Shown: piece after piece, positions 18,713 to 27,661 of the stretch
Layout: every line of letters begins with the position of its first letter
How positions within the stretch are numbered: the first letter of the stretch is position 1
NCBI RefSeq assembly: GCF_000420165.1
Contig: NZ_ATUK01000011.1
Location: 248,001 to 312,000, forward strand
Direction: 5' to 3'
Origin: Thioalkalivibrio sp. AKL19
GTDB lineage: Bacteria > Pseudomonadota > Gammaproteobacteria > Ectothiorhodospirales > Ectothiorhodospiraceae
Length of the DNA: 64,000 nt
Translations under genes and position numbers: made by a program
The notes under the pieces: model-generated
Database searches by the model: none
Seen by the model: the letters and a program-made list of their open reading frames with translations, nothing else
What the model was told of the DNA's origin: nothing

Positions 18713-19783
18713 TTATCGGCGTCCGGCCAGCGGGTCGCTCGGGTCGACGCTGTCGCGGAACGGCTTGCGCCGGTCGAGGTTGGTCAGCTGGTAGACGTTG
18801 CCCAGCCAGTTGTTGATCACCGCCAGGGCCGTGTCATGCCAGGTGTTGTCCAGCCGATCCAGCAACAGGGCCTCGGGCAGCGCCGGGATCTCGGTGCAGT
18901 GTTCCAGTGCGGCCTCCACGTGCTCGCGGTGCTCGTCGAGGATCGCGGCCGCCTGCGGCATCAGGTAGTTCTCCGGCAACGGCGGGTAGGCGTCGCGTTC
19001 GCCCTGTATGTAGCGCACGACCTCGCGCTTGTACTCCTTGAGCAGGCTAATGGAGTCGTACTCCGGGTGGCCCTGGAAGAAGACCATGCGAAAGCCGTCC
19101 GGCGACGCGCCGAGGTGGATGCCAGACTGGTCGCTCTCCACCAGCACCCGAAGCCCGTGGCGTTCGAACTGTTCGCGCGACACATCGTTGTAGCGCGAGT
19201 GCGGCACATCGAAGCGGGTGTTCACGCCGGTGACCAGCGGATGGCCGCGGTCCACCACGCGGTGCGGGAACACGCCCCACAGCTTTTCGCCCATGTGCCG
19301 GCGGTGTTCGCCGTAGCGGGCCTGCAACACGGCATGGGTGGCGAGACAGGAGCACAGCGTCGAGGTCACGTTCTCCCAGGCCCAGTCCACCACCTCGGCC
19401 AGCGGCTCCCAGAAGGGTTCCAGCGCCAGGTCCGGCTGGGTCACGTTGGCGCCGGTGATGATGAGCGCGTCGAGGCCTTCCTTCTTCAGGTCCTCGAAGT
19501 CCTCGTAGTACTGCTTGACGTGATCGCGTCCCTTCGGCCCGCGCTTGAGCTGCGGCAGGGTGAACGGGTGGATATAGAACTGCGCGATCTGGTTGCTCTC
19601 GCCAATCAGGCGGAAGAACTGGCGCTCGGTGGCCGCGAGGGCCGCGTCGGGCATCATGTTCAGCAGCCCGATGTGCAGCGCGCGGATCTCCTGCTGCTGC
19701 GCGAAGTCGCTGGGCAGGACGGTCTCGCCCTCGCTCCGCAGGCGGGCAAAGGTGGGCAGGTCGGAGTAGGCGACAAGTGGCAT
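18713..19783 (-). CDS. metA: Homoserine O-succinyltransferase (MetA family)
   Basis: The enzyme acylates homoserine in the first committed step of methionine synthesis. The 356-residue protein belongs to the MetA glutamine-amidotransferase-like fold: GLLNMMPDAALAATERQF, the nucleophile Cys146 in TSTLCSCLATHAV, and FFQGHPEYDSISLLKEYKRE with the catalytic His and Glu. It is longer at the C-terminus than the E. coli enzyme (about 309 residues). Whether succinyl- or acetyl-CoA is used is not decided here. Its start overlaps the stop of the upstream P-loop ATPase by one base, indicating coupling. Together with metH at 57 kb it covers part of methionine synthesis. Confidence 0.93.
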   Translation of the reverse strand: MPLVAYSDLPTFARLRSEGETVLPSDFAQQQEIRALHIGLLNMMPDAALAATERQFFRLIGESNQIAQFYIHPFTLPQLKRGPKGRDHVKQYYEDFEDLKKEGLDALIITGANVTQPDLALEPFWEPLAEVVDWAWENVTSTLCSCLATHAVLQARYGEHRRHMGEKLWGVFPHRVVDRGHPLVTGVNTRFDVPHSRYNDVSREQFERHGLRVLVESDQSGIHLGASPDGFRMVFFQGHPEYDSISLLKEYKREVVRYIQGERDAYPPLPENYLMPQAAAILDEHREHVEAALEHCTEIPALPEALLLDRLDNTWHDTALAVINNWLGNVYQLTNLDRRKPFRDSVDPSDPLAGRR

Positions 19784-20634
19784 TACAGGCGCGCCTCCCG
19801 TTCCAGGGCCATGCAGACCAGGTCATCGAAGTCGGCCGCATTGTGCACGCGCGCCAGTTCGGTGGTGCTGATGGTGTAGCCGTGGGTCTCGGCGATCGCC
19901 TCGTAGCGCGGCAGGCGCGCGCGGAACAGGCGCGAGAAGACCCAGCGAACGAAGGCGTCCGGATCGATCTGGGCGACGTAGTCCAGCCCCTCGTCGCGCA
20001 TATATTCGGCCAGCTGCTGGTCGAGGAATGCCTCGCGGTAGTACAGCGGCTTGGGGTCGCGCTCGGCGCGCTCGATCAGCTGGCGCTCGTCCTCGTCAGT
20101 CGCCTTGATGTACAGGATCAGGGTGTGCTCGGCGAGGGTCTCCAGCACGCCGGGGCTGTCCAGTTCGCAGACCGAACCGCCGGCATCGTTGACGAAGTGC
20201 GGATAGCCGAACAGCGTTTGTGCCTTGTGGATGAAGTCCGGCACGTCGAGCATCGCTCGCACCTCGGCCTCGTGGTGCAGGGTCTGGCGGCGCTTGAACT
20301 CGGTCAGCGGCAGGCCGCCTCGTTCCGGGTTGCCGAGCTTGCCGAGGAAGCTCGCCACCGGGTGCAGGTTGTCCACGGTGATGTTGTTGATGATCTGGAT
20401 CGAGTCCGAGCGCAACAGGTCGCGCAGGAACGGCACCGCCATCGCCTGGGCCTTGATGTTGTCCAGGATCGGCTCGCTCAGGTAGCGCGTGCCGATGCGG
20501 TAGTCCCCCGAATAGTGGAACCAGTCCTCGCGCCGGAGCATGTTGGACAGGCGCGTCTTGCCGACACCGGACATCCCCAGCAGGGTGATGCGGCGGTGCT
20601 CCTGGTTGCGGTATTCGTCGGGTGTCAGGCGCAT
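19783..20634 (-). CDS. Uncharacterised P-loop ATPase coupled to metA
   Basis: This 283-residue protein has a Walker A motif near the N-terminus (LLGMSGVGKTRLSNML, about 18-33), followed by WFHYSGDYRIGTRYL and VNDAGGSVCELD, the latter with acidic residues that could serve as Walker B. No transmembrane or signal segment is seen. It resembles small kinase-like ATPases found beside metA/metX in several proteobacteria, but I do not know a demonstrated function. It overlaps metA by one base and is preceded by a 48-residue membrane protein gene, so a link to sulfur amino acid metabolism is plausible but is inference only. Confidence 0.8.
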   Translation of the reverse strand: MRLTPDEYRNQEHRRITLLGMSGVGKTRLSNMLRREDWFHYSGDYRIGTRYLSEPILDNIKAQAMAVPFLRDLLRSDSIQIINNITVDNLHPVASFLGKLGNPERGGLPLTEFKRRQTLHHEAEVRAMLDVPDFIHKAQTLFGYPHFVNDAGGSVCELDSPGVLETLAEHTLILYIKATDEDERQLIERAERDPKPLYYREAFLDQQLAEYMRDEGLDYVAQIDPDAFVRWVFSRLFRARLPRYEAIAETHGYTISTTELARVHNAADFDDLVCMALEREARL

Positions 20635-20644
20635 GGGGACTCGA

Positions 20645-20791
20645 TTAGCGTCGCAGGATGAACAGGATACCGGCGATCACCGCCAGGCCGCTGATGACGT
20701 AATGGTCGTACTGGAACTGCAGCCCCAGCAGGCCGCGCAGGCCGAAAAGGATCAGCCAGGCGCCCAATAGAATGTTGCCGAGTATGCGCAT
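20645..20791 (-). CDS. Small inner-membrane protein, 48 residues
   Basis: The reading frame MRILGNILLGAWLILFGLRG... ends in ILFILRR. It has two predicted membrane helices (about 4-21 and 31-45) separated by a short QFQYDHYV loop. Codon use is like that of the neighbours, and it fills almost exactly the gap between the isochorismatase-family hydrolase and the P-loop ATPase gene on the same strand. A GGATTCCGCAGGG segment upstream is only a modest ribosome site. It resembles short DUF3309-like or phosphatidate-type membrane peptides in size only; no function is assigned. Confidence 0.7.
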   Translation of the reverse strand: MRILGNILLGAWLILFGLRGLLGLQFQYDHYVISGLAVIAGILFILRR

Positions 20792-20809
20792 CCCTGCGGA
20801 ATCCTCCGG

Positions 20810-21385
20810 TTAGCGGATCAGTTGGCTCAGTTCGCGGAACTGTGGATCGGCCGCGTCGCGCAGCCATTCGAACAGCACCGACTCGTGGTTGGTGATGATG
20901 GCCCCGGCCGCCCGCAGCCGTTCCAGCCCGTTGCGCTTGCGCCCGGCGTCGCGCGAGCAGACGCCGTCCTCGACCACGAAGACGGTCACGCCCGCCTCCA
21001 GCAGCTCCAGTGCCGTCTGGGTCACGCAGATGTGGGTCTCGGCGCCGGTCAGGATGATCTGGTCTCCCCCGGTCAGGCGCGCGTGAAGGTCGTCCTCCGC
21101 GCAGCAGGAGAAGGCCGTCTTGTCCGTGACCGCTCCGGCTCCTTCCAGCGCCTGTTGCAGGGGAGCGGAGACCTCGCCCAGTCCCTTCGGATACTGGCGC
21201 GAGACCTCGATCGGGATGCCCAGCTGGCGCGCGGCCTCGATCAGGCGCGCGGTGTTGCGCTCGACTTCGGCGCGGTCGGCCTCCGACATGGCGGCCAGCA
21301 GGCGTTCCTGCAGGTCGATCAGGACCAGGCGCGAGCGCTCGCGTTCGCAGCGGGCCTGCGGATTGTGCGCGGCGGGCCCGACCAT
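20810..21385 (-). CDS. Isochorismatase-family cysteine hydrolase
   Basis: The 191-residue protein has the alpha/beta hydrolase fold of isochorismatase/nicotinamidase/YcaC enzymes. The catalytic triad is visible as Asp in LVLIDLQERLL, Lys in TDKTAFSCC and Cys in AETHICVTQTALEL. The start at 21385 is chosen because its ATG overlaps the stop of the TolC-like gene by one base (TAATG). The C-terminal region (NHESVLFEWLRDA) matches the YcaC-like subgroup. The substrate is unknown. It is probably translated from the same message as the outer-membrane channel gene upstream. Confidence 0.88.
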   Translation of the reverse strand: MVGPAAHNPQARCERERSRLVLIDLQERLLAAMSEADRAEVERNTARLIEAARQLGIPIEVSRQYPKGLGEVSAPLQQALEGAGAVTDKTAFSCCAEDDLHARLTGGDQIILTGAETHICVTQTALELLEAGVTVFVVEDGVCSRDAGRKRNGLERLRAAGAIITNHESVLFEWLRDAADPQFRELSQLIR

Positions 21386-22713
21386 TACTCCAGCAGGTCG
21401 TCGATGGCCTCGAGATCGGCCACGCTCAGGCGGCCGGCGGCGCGCTGCAGGCGCAGCGATTCGCCGAGGAAGCCGTAGCGGGCCTCGGCGTAGTCGCGCT
21501 CGGCGCGGAAGACCTCGCGCAGGGCCAGCAGGACGTCCACCTGGGTACGGGTACCGACCTCGAAGCCGGCCTCGGCCGCCTCGAATGCGGACTGGGTGGA
21601 GGCCAGGGCCTGCTCCAGGGCGCGCACGCGCGAGCTGTTCGACATCACCGACAGGTAGGCGCTGCGGGTGTCCTGGGTGGTGCGGCGCTCGACCAGGGAC
21701 TGGCCTTCCTGAGCGGCCTGGAAGTCCTCGCGTGCCTGACGGGTCAGGGCGCTGACGCGACCGCCGGTGTAGAACGGGATCTCCAGTTGCACGCCGACCT
21801 GGGCGTCGGTGCCTTCGAAGAACGCGCCCCCGGAGCCTGGCGGGATGTCCAGACCGTGGTAGCGGTTCTCGCGGACCGACGCATTCAGGTTGACCCGCGG
21901 CAGGCCCTCGGCGCGCTGGCGCTGGATCTGTTCGCGGGCGGTCTCGGTGCTCAGGCGCTGGGCGGCCAGCTCGAGGTTGTTGGCGAGCGCGATGTCGACC
22001 CAGGCCTGCGGGTCGGCCGGGTCCGGCGGGGTCAGCTCGGCCTCGTCGTGCAGCATGTCCAGCTCGTCCCAATAGGTGTTGGTGATCACCGCGAGCTGCT
22101 CGCGGGTCAGGTCCAGCTGGTTCTCGGCGGCGATGCGTTCGGCCTCTGCAAGGTCGCGCTGGGCCTGGGCTTCGGTGACATCGGTGCGGGCGACCAGGCC
22201 GACGTCGAAGCGGCGCTCGGTCTGTTCCAGCTGGCGCTCGATCGCGTCCACCTCGGCCTCGCGGAAGGCGAGGGTCTCTTGCGCGATCAGCACGTCGAAG
22301 TAGGCCTGGGCGACGCGCAGGATCAGGTCCTGGCGGGCGCCGTCCAGTTCCGCCTCGGCGCGGGCGATCTCGAGATCCACCTGCGCCAGATCGATGTAGT
22401 TGCGGCGGTCGTAGACGCTCTGCGACAGATTGACGCCGAAGCTGGTCTGGCGGCCGTCGAGACTGCCCGGCTGGTTGCGGTCGTCGCGGTAGAACGCGCC
22501 GGCCTCGGCCTGCCCGGAGATCTGCGGCAGCAGGGCGGAGCGCGCGATCGGACGGTTTTCCAGCACGCTGCGGTATTCCGCCTCGGCGGTACGCAGTTCG
22601 GCGTCTTCCGCGGCCGCCCGCTCGTAGACCTCCATCAGGCTGGAGGCAGCGGCGGGCGTCGAGATCACAAGGGCCAGCCCGGCGGCGGCAAGAAGCGACG
22701 GCAGACGGTTCAT
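21385..22713 (-). CDS. TolC-family outer membrane efflux channel
   Basis: The 442-residue precursor begins with a signal peptide (LLAAAGLALVISTPAAASS) and carries two outer-membrane-efflux repeats of long coiled-coil helices (for example EAQAQRDLAEAERIAAENQL and a second half near 280-430). The start of the mature part, LMEVYERAAAEDAELRTAEA, is typical of TolC itself. No membrane-fusion or inner-membrane pump gene is adjacent, as for E. coli tolC, so it may serve several pumps. The order tolC before pcm is common in gammaproteobacteria, in agreement with this being tolC proper. Confidence 0.9.
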   Translation of the reverse strand: MNRLPSLLAAAGLALVISTPAAASSLMEVYERAAAEDAELRTAEAEYRSVLENRPIARSALLPQISGQAEAGAFYRDDRNQPGSLDGRQTSFGVNLSQSVYDRRNYIDLAQVDLEIARAEAELDGARQDLILRVAQAYFDVLIAQETLAFREAEVDAIERQLEQTERRFDVGLVARTDVTEAQAQRDLAEAERIAAENQLDLTREQLAVITNTYWDELDMLHDEAELTPPDPADPQAWVDIALANNLELAAQRLSTETAREQIQRQRAEGLPRVNLNASVRENRYHGLDIPPGSGGAFFEGTDAQVGVQLEIPFYTGGRVSALTRQAREDFQAAQEGQSLVERRTTQDTRSAYLSVMSNSSRVRALEQALASTQSAFEAAEAGFEVGTRTQVDVLLALREVFRAERDYAEARYGFLGESLRLQRAAGRLSVADLEAIDDLLE

Positions 22714-22878
22714 GGACGCGACTCCGGAGGATATTAGGAAAAGCCTATCCTATCAGAGCCGCAACGCCGTGCGCGCCCATTTTCGTCAACAGCGGGCAGT
22801 CGTGCCCCTCCGGGGTGGATGCCCCGGATTCCCCGATCTTGCGGTGCCCATGCGAGCGCATACATGGATCGGCGTTTC

Positions 22879-22901
22879 CCCGGGCGAGTGGGCTGCCCGG
22901 G
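22879..22901 (-). terminator. GC-rich hairpin after pcm
   Basis: CCCGGGC at 22879-22885 pairs with GCCCGGG at 22895-22901, seven bases downstream of the pcm stop codon. There is no T-run, so it is at best a weak intrinsic terminator or a 3' stabilising stem between pcm and the tolC-like gene. Confidence 0.35.
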
Positions 22902-22907
22902 CAGCGC

Positions 22908-23564
22908 TCAGAATTCGAAGGCGGGTTTCGGCTCGAAGCCGGCCAGCGGCTTCACGCGGGTCTCGAACAGGCCCTCGTGGAGGCAGTCATCCTCGGTGGT
23001 GCGGGTAATCAGCTGCGCCTCCATGATCGGGCCGTCGCCGGTGATCACGAACAGCCGGCCGCCGAGCGTCAGGTACGGCTCGAGGAAATCTTCGTACTCG
23101 GTCATGGCGCCGGTCAGGATGATCGCGTCGTAGCGCGGGCGCGGTGGCGTCCAGTCGCGGGTCACCGTGGCGGTACGCAGGTTGGCGTTGTCGAGGCCCA
23201 GGTCCGTCAGCCGGTTGCGCGCGGCCAGACGCAGCTCGTCGATGCGCTCGATGCTGTCGACCTGGGCGGCCAGGTGGGCCAGGCAGGCGGTGACGTAGCC
23301 GGAACCGGTGCCGATCTCCAGCACGGTCTCGGTGGGCTGCGGCGACACGGCCTGCAGCAGGCGGCCGACCACGACCGGCGGCAGGGTGTTCTCGCCGTGC
23401 CCCAGCGGGATCTCGGAATCGGCGTACGCCAGGGCCTGGTAGGGCTCGGGCATGAAGCGCTCGCGCGGCAGCGTTTCCATCACGTCCAGAACACGAGTAT
23501 CCAGCACGTCCCAGGGGCGGACCTGCTGTTCGACCATGTTGATCCGGGCCTTGGCGTAATCCAT
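22908..23564 (-). CDS. pcm: Protein-L-isoaspartate O-methyltransferase
   Basis: Pcm methylates abnormal isoaspartyl residues to start their repair. The 218-residue protein has the AdoMet motif VLEIGTGSGYVTACLAHL and the preceding family motif HGENTLPPVVVGRLLQA, in which the second differs from the textbook Q-TISQP substrate loop (here GENTLPPV). A GAGGAAA Shine-Dalgarno stands before the ATG. The altered substrate loop suggests the subgroup often found next to tolC, for which repair activity is not always shown. Downstream lies a hairpin, then the tolC-like gene. Confidence 0.85.
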   Translation of the reverse strand: MDYAKARINMVEQQVRPWDVLDTRVLDVMETLPRERFMPEPYQALAYADSEIPLGHGENTLPPVVVGRLLQAVSPQPTETVLEIGTGSGYVTACLAHLAAQVDSIERIDELRLAARNRLTDLGLDNANLRTATVTRDWTPPRPRYDAIILTGAMTEYEDFLEPYLTLGGRLFVITGDGPIMEAQLITRTTEDDCLHEGLFETRVKPLAGFEPKPAFEF

Positions 23565-23626
23565 CGCGGTTTCCTCAGTACGCTCGACAGCCGCGAAAGA
23601 GTACGTTCACGGGCCGAAACAGGCAA

Positions 23627-23771
23627 GTAGGAGCTCAGCCCTCTGCGCGATTGGATGTTGGACAGGCCCCATTGCCCAGGGGGGCTCCTGCGCTCCGGCC
23701 CCGTGCAGGAGCCGAGCCTCCCGGCGATTGGGTGTTGGACAGGACCCATCGCCCAGAGGCTGGGCTCCTAC
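23627..23771. repeat. Two tandem imperfect palindromes between pcm and cca
   Basis: Unit 1 (23627-23691) runs from GTAGGAGCTCAGCC to GGGGGGCTCCTGC; unit 2 (23705-23771) from GCAGGAGCCGAGCCTC to GAGGCTGGGCTCCTAC. Each can fold back on itself, and both share the inner core CGATTGGrTGTTGGACAGG followed by CCCATyGCCCAG. The second copy supplies the last bases and stop codon of cca. The layout is that of a REP/BIME doublet. Expected function is 3' end protection of mRNA; mobility by a RAYT-type transposase elsewhere is inference. Confidence 0.75.
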
Positions 23772-25000
23772 GGTTCGGGGTTATCCGGGAGGGCGTCGGC
23801 AATGGCGCGAATGCGCTCGCGCTGCAACGCCTCGCCCAGTGCCTTGCCCTTGTAGCCCTCGGCCATCAGCGCCTGCGGCTGCACGCCTTGCGCGGCTGCC
23901 ACCGCGCGGCGCACCGCGTCGGCCTGCGGATAGGGCTTGTCTTCCCAGCCGGTGCGACCGCGGAAGTCCGCCTCCACCGCCAGCAGGAAGGGTTCTACGT
24001 TCTCCGGGCGGCGCAGGACGTCCAGGCCGTCGACCAGCTTCATCACGGTCTTCGGACGCAGCTCGAACACGCGATGCACCAGCCCGTGGTAGCGCGCCAC
24101 GCGCACCGCCAGGTCGCGGTAGCGGTTGGGTATGCGCAGGCGTTCGGTCAGGGCGCGGATCAGATCCACCCCGCGTTCCTCGTGCCCGTGATGGCTGGGC
24201 AGGATCTCCGGGTCGGTGGTGCCCTTGCCGAGGTCATGCACCAGCGCGGCGAAACGGACCTCCGGCGCATCGGAAAGCCGGGTCGCCTGGTCCAGCACCA
24301 TCAGGGTATGCACGCCGGTGTCGACCTCCGGGTGGTAGCGTTCCGGCTGGGGCACGCCGAACAGCCGCTCGATCTCGGGGAACAGGATGGCGAGCGCCCC
24401 GGCCTCGCGCAGCACCTCCAGAAAGCGCCGCGGGGCCGGGCTCTTCAGGGCCTTCTCGCATTCTGCCCAGACGCGCTCGGGTACCAGGGCGTCGACCTCG
24501 CCGGAGGTGACGAGCTCGCGCATCAGCGTCAGCGTGTCGGGTGCGACTTCGAAACCCCACGGCGCAAGCTGTGCGGCAAATCGGGCCACGCGCAGCAGGC
24601 GTACCGGGTCCTCGGCGAAGGCGGGAGCGACATGCCGCAGCCGGCGCGCTTCCAGGTCGGCCTGGCCGTTGTAGGGGTCGATCAGCGTGCCGTCGGCATC
24701 CTCGGCCATCGCGTTGATGGTGAGATCACGGCGTTCGAGATCGTCCTCCAGGGTGACCTCGGGCGAGGCGTTGAACTGGAAGCCGTGATAGCCGCGCGCG
24801 GTCTTGCGCTCGGTGCGTGCCAGCGCGTATTCCTCGTGGGTTTCGGGATGCAGGAAGACGGGGAAGTCGCGCCCGACCGGTCGAAAGCCCGCAGCCTCCA
24901 TCGCCTCCGGCGTGCTGCCGACGACGACGTAGTCGCGCTCCGTGAACGGGCGACCCAGCAGGCGGTCGCGAACCGCACCGCCGACGAGGTAGGTCTGCAT
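23768..25000 (-). CDS. cca: Multifunctional CCA-adding tRNA nucleotidyltransferase
   Basis: Cca adds or repairs the 3' CCA of tRNAs. The 410-residue protein begins [18 protein letters not shown] with the nucleotidyltransferase motif, then [23 protein letters not shown] and [12 protein letters not shown]. The C-terminal half has an HD phosphohydrolase domain (ALVHDLGKG), as in the E. coli enzyme, which gives phosphatase and phosphodiesterase activity. The start at 25000 is chosen because the family begins with this motif. It is probably co-transcribed with the SDR gene 25 bases upstream. Confidence 0.96.
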   Translation of the reverse strand: MQTYLVGGAVRDRLLGRPFTERDYVVVGSTPEAMEAAGFRPVGRDFPVFLHPETHEEYALARTERKTARGYHGFQFNASPEVTLEDDLERRDLTINAMAEDADGTLIDPYNGQADLEARRLRHVAPAFAEDPVRLLRVARFAAQLAPWGFEVAPDTLTLMRELVTSGEVDALVPERVWAECEKALKSPAPRRFLEVLREAGALAILFPEIERLFGVPQPERYHPEVDTGVHTLMVLDQATRLSDAPEVRFAALVHDLGKGTTDPEILPSHHGHEERGVDLIRALTERLRIPNRYRDLAVRVARYHGLVHRVFELRPKTVMKLVDGLDVLRRPENVEPFLLAVEADFRGRTGWEDKPYPQADAVRRAVAAAQGVQPQALMAEGYKGKALGEALQRERIRAIADALPDNPEP

Positions 25001-25025
25001 GGCGGCCCCGGGTTCGCGATCCGGG

Positions 25026-25997
25026 TCAGCCGCGGCCCGATCCGCGGTTGAGGGTCCGCAGTACCTGCATGCGGGCCTCGCGTCCGGCACCGCCGCCACC
25101 CAGGTAGCTGGGAGCGATGGATTCCAGGCGGGTCGGGCAGGGCAGCTGCTGCTCGCCGTCGCAGACCGAGTCGATGGTCAGCGAGGCGAAGTTGTCGCGC
25201 GACAACGGCTTGCCGGGCACGAACTCGAGCACGCTGGCCTGCAACTTGCCGGCCCAGTCGGGCAGGCCGATTACCGGGCGCCGGTGGCCGGAGACCCGGC
25301 CCACATACCGCACCAGGTCGCCCAGGGTGTAGGTCTTCGGGCCGCACAGTTCGAAGCCCTGACCCACGGTGTCATGGTCTTCCAGGGCCTCGACGAAGTG
25401 CTCCGCCACATCGCCCACGAACACCGGGGCGAAGCGGGCCCGGGCGCGGGCCAGCGGCATCACGGGGGAGAATTTCAGCAGTGTGGCGAAGCGGTTCAGG
25501 AACGAGTCTTCCGGTCCGAAGATCACCGACGGCCGGAACACCGTGACCGCCAGGCCCTCGCTGGCGAATACGGCCTGTTCGGCCGCACCCTTGCTGCGCA
25601 GGTAGTGGCTGGGGGCGTCGTCCATGTCCGCCTTCAGTGCGCTCATCTGCAGGAAGCGGCGCACGCCCTGCGACTCGGCGGCGGCCAGGGCCTTTTCGGT
25701 CAGCTCGGTATGGGCGGCACGGAAGCCGGCGCCACTGTGGCCACGCTCGTTCAGGATGCCGACCAGGTTGATCACCGCGTCCTGTCCCGCGAACACGCGT
25801 TCCAGGGTGGCGGGGTCATGGGCGCTGCCCTCGACCAGGTCCACCTCGGGGTTGACCAGGAGATCGCGATGGCGATGCGGGCGCCGGGACAGCACGCGGA
25901 CCTTCAGGCCGCGGTCAATCAGTCGGCGGATAATGTGGTGGCCGACAAAGCCCGTGCCGCCGAGCAGGCAGACATTGCGAATCGAATCGATCGACAT
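25026..25997 (-). CDS. NAD(P)-dependent SDR protein, complex I NDUFA9 subunit-like
   Basis: This is a 323-residue extended/atypical short-chain dehydrogenase. The N-terminal [19 protein letters not shown] is a nucleotide-binding Gly motif; [14 protein letters not shown] and the [13 protein letters not shown] segment resemble the NDUFA9/YfcH-like group that lacks the full YxxxK catalytic set in its usual context. These proteins bind NADPH and in bacteria are often listed as complex I accessory-like, but a bacterial role is not settled. A good sigma-70 promoter lies just upstream, and cca follows by 25 bases. Confidence 0.85.
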   Translation of the reverse strand: MSIDSIRNVCLLGGTGFVGHHIIRRLIDRGLKVRVLSRRPHRHRDLLVNPEVDLVEGSAHDPATLERVFAGQDAVINLVGILNERGHSGAGFRAAHTELTEKALAAAESQGVRRFLQMSALKADMDDAPSHYLRSKGAAEQAVFASEGLAVTVFRPSVIFGPEDSFLNRFATLLKFSPVMPLARARARFAPVFVGDVAEHFVEALEDHDTVGQGFELCGPKTYTLGDLVRYVGRVSGHRRPVIGLPDWAGKLQASVLEFVPGKPLSRDNFASLTIDSVCDGEQQLPCPTRLESIAPSYLGGGGAGREARMQVLRTLNRGSGRG

Positions 25998-26032
25998 GGG
26001 GCAAGGTCCTTCCGAAAGCGAGTGCGGGACGT

Positions 26033-26061
26033 CTTATACTCGGGTGACCGGCATTGTTCAA
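26033..26061 (-). promoter_or_regulatory. Sigma-70 promoter for the NDUFA9-like/cca operon
   Basis: Read on the minus strand, TTGAAC (26061-26056) and TATAAG (26038-26033) are separated by exactly 17 bases. The site lies 36 bases upstream of the SDR start codon, which has GGAAGGAC as ribosome site. Both boxes deviate from consensus by only one or two bases. Confidence 0.65.
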
Positions 26062-26126
26062 ACTAGCAAATAGTTGACCTGTGTTTCCCATGGCCTGTTT
26101 CCGGGTCACCAATCCGAGGCGCCGAC

Positions 26127-27494
26127 ATGACCGAACTGACCGCGATCAACCCTGCGACCGGCGAGACGCTCGCGCGCTACCCCCGCATGGATCGGGACGG
26201 GCTGGAGGCTGCGCTGGCACGCGCGGCCAGTGCCGCTCCGGACTGGGCGGCACGCCCGATGGCGGAGCGTGCCGCCCGCCTGCGCGACCTGGCCGGGGTG
26301 CTGCGCGACGAGCGCGAGACCCTGGCGACCACGGCCACCCGCGAGATGGGCAAGCGGCTGGTCGAGGCGCGCGCCGAGGTCGACAAGTGCGCGAATGCCT
26401 GCGAGTACTACGCCGAGCATGGTCCGGACTTCCTGCAGGACACGATGATCGCCTCGGATGCGAGCCGTTCCTTCATCGCCTGGCAGCCACTGGGGACCGT
26501 GCTGCTGGTGATGCCCTGGAACTTTCCCTACTGGCAGGCCTTTCGCCAGGCGATCCCGGCCACGCTGGCCGGCAACACCGTGCTGCTGAAGCACGCCTCC
26601 AACGTCCCCGGATGTGCCGAACATCTGGAACGGGTGTTTACGGCGGCCGGTTTCCCCGAGGGGGTGTTCCGCAATCTGCCGGTGGGCTCCGACGCGGTGG
26701 AAGGCATCATCACGGACGCTCGCGTGCAGGGCGTCAGCCTGACGGGTTCCGAAGGCGCCGGGCGTGCGGTGGGCGCCGCCGCCGGCAAGGCCCTGAAGTC
26801 CTCGGTGCTGGAACTGGGCGGCTCGGATGCCTTCGTCGTGCTGGCGGATGCCGATCTCGACCACACCGTGGAGCAGGCGGTACGCGGGCGCTTCCAGAAC
26901 AACGGCGAGACCTGCATCGCCGCCAAGCGCTTTATCGTCGAGGAGATGATCGCCAAGGACTTTGTCGAGCGCTTCAAGGCGGCCATCGAGGCGCTGGTGA
27001 TCGGTGATCCGATGGCCGAGGGAACGAACATCGGGCCGCTGGCGCGCGATGACCTGCGAAGCGAGTTGCACGACCAGGTGACCCGCAGCGTGGCGGCCGG
27101 CGCTCGCCTGGTGTCGGGCGGCGAGCCGCGCGACGGGGCGGGTTACTTCTATCCGCCCACGCTGCTGGATGCCGTGGAACCCGGCATGGCGGCCTTCGAT
27201 GAGGAGACCTTCGGCCCGGTCGCGGCGGTCACCCGGGCGCGCGACGCGGACCACGCCATCGAACTCGCCAACGGCTCGCGCTTCGGCCTGGGCGGCAGCG
27301 TCTGGACCGCCGATCCGGCTCGCGGCGAGGCCCTGGCCCGGCGCCTGGAATGCGGCTGCGCCTTCGTCAACGGCATCGTCAAGAGCGACCCGCGCCTGCC
27401 TTTCGGCGGCGTGAAGGACTCCGGCTACGGCCGCGAACTCTCGGAGCTCGGCATCCGCGAATTCGTCAACGCTAAGACCATCTGGGTGGCTTGA
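26127..27494 (+). CDS. NAD(P)-dependent aldehyde dehydrogenase, succinate-semialdehyde dehydrogenase type
   Basis: This 455-residue ALDH oxidises an aldehyde to its acid. Motifs present are the Asn region LVMPWNFPYWQAFR, VSLTGSEGAGRAVG for the coenzyme, the catalytic Glu in LELGGSDAFVVL and the nucleophilic Cys in NNGETCIAAKRFIV, plus the C-terminal NGIVKSDPRLPFGGVKDSGY. The length and the Cys context fit the GabD/YneI (Sad) group. It stands alone, read away from the SDR gene, so no pathway context helps; a betaine-aldehyde role is unlikely given the glycine methylation route at 54 kb. Confidence 0.88.
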   Translation: MTELTAINPATGETLARYPRMDRDGLEAALARAASAAPDWAARPMAERAARLRDLAGVLRDERETLATTATREMGKRLVEARAEVDKCANACEYYAEHGPDFLQDTMIASDASRSFIAWQPLGTVLLVMPWNFPYWQAFRQAIPATLAGNTVLLKHASNVPGCAEHLERVFTAAGFPEGVFRNLPVGSDAVEGIITDARVQGVSLTGSEGAGRAVGAAAGKALKSSVLELGGSDAFVVLADADLDHTVEQAVRGRFQNNGETCIAAKRFIVEEMIAKDFVERFKAAIEALVIGDPMAEGTNIGPLARDDLRSELHDQVTRSVAAGARLVSGGEPRDGAGYFYPPTLLDAVEPGMAAFDEETFGPVAAVTRARDADHAIELANGSRFGLGGSVWTADPARGEALARRLECGCAFVNGIVKSDPRLPFGGVKDSGYGRELSELGIREFVNAKTIWVA

Positions 27495-27606
27495 TCAGGC
27501 GTCCTTGTTCATCGTTCCGTCAACGTGGGGGCGGGTAACGCCCTCGGCGTGCCGGGCTGCATGACGGATTTCGGGGTTGCCGTTCCCCCTCTTGTTGTTT
27601 CGTTTA

Positions 27607-27650
27607 TTGCGTTTGCTGTGTAAGTGCTCCTATATTCGTCAGTAAACGCA
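27607..27650 (+). promoter_or_regulatory. Toxin-antitoxin promoter overlapped by an 11-base inverted repeat
   Basis: TTGCGT (27607-27612) and TATATT (27631-27636), 18 bases apart, form a likely sigma-70 promoter. The arms TGCGTTTGCTG (27608-27618) and CAGTAAACGCA (27640-27650) are inverted repeats with one mismatch and centres 32 bases apart, flanking the -10 box. This is the usual design of an autoregulated toxin-antitoxin operator bound by the antitoxin. The antitoxin start codon is 12 bases downstream. Confidence 0.6.
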
Positions 27651-27661
27651 CAGGAACCGAC

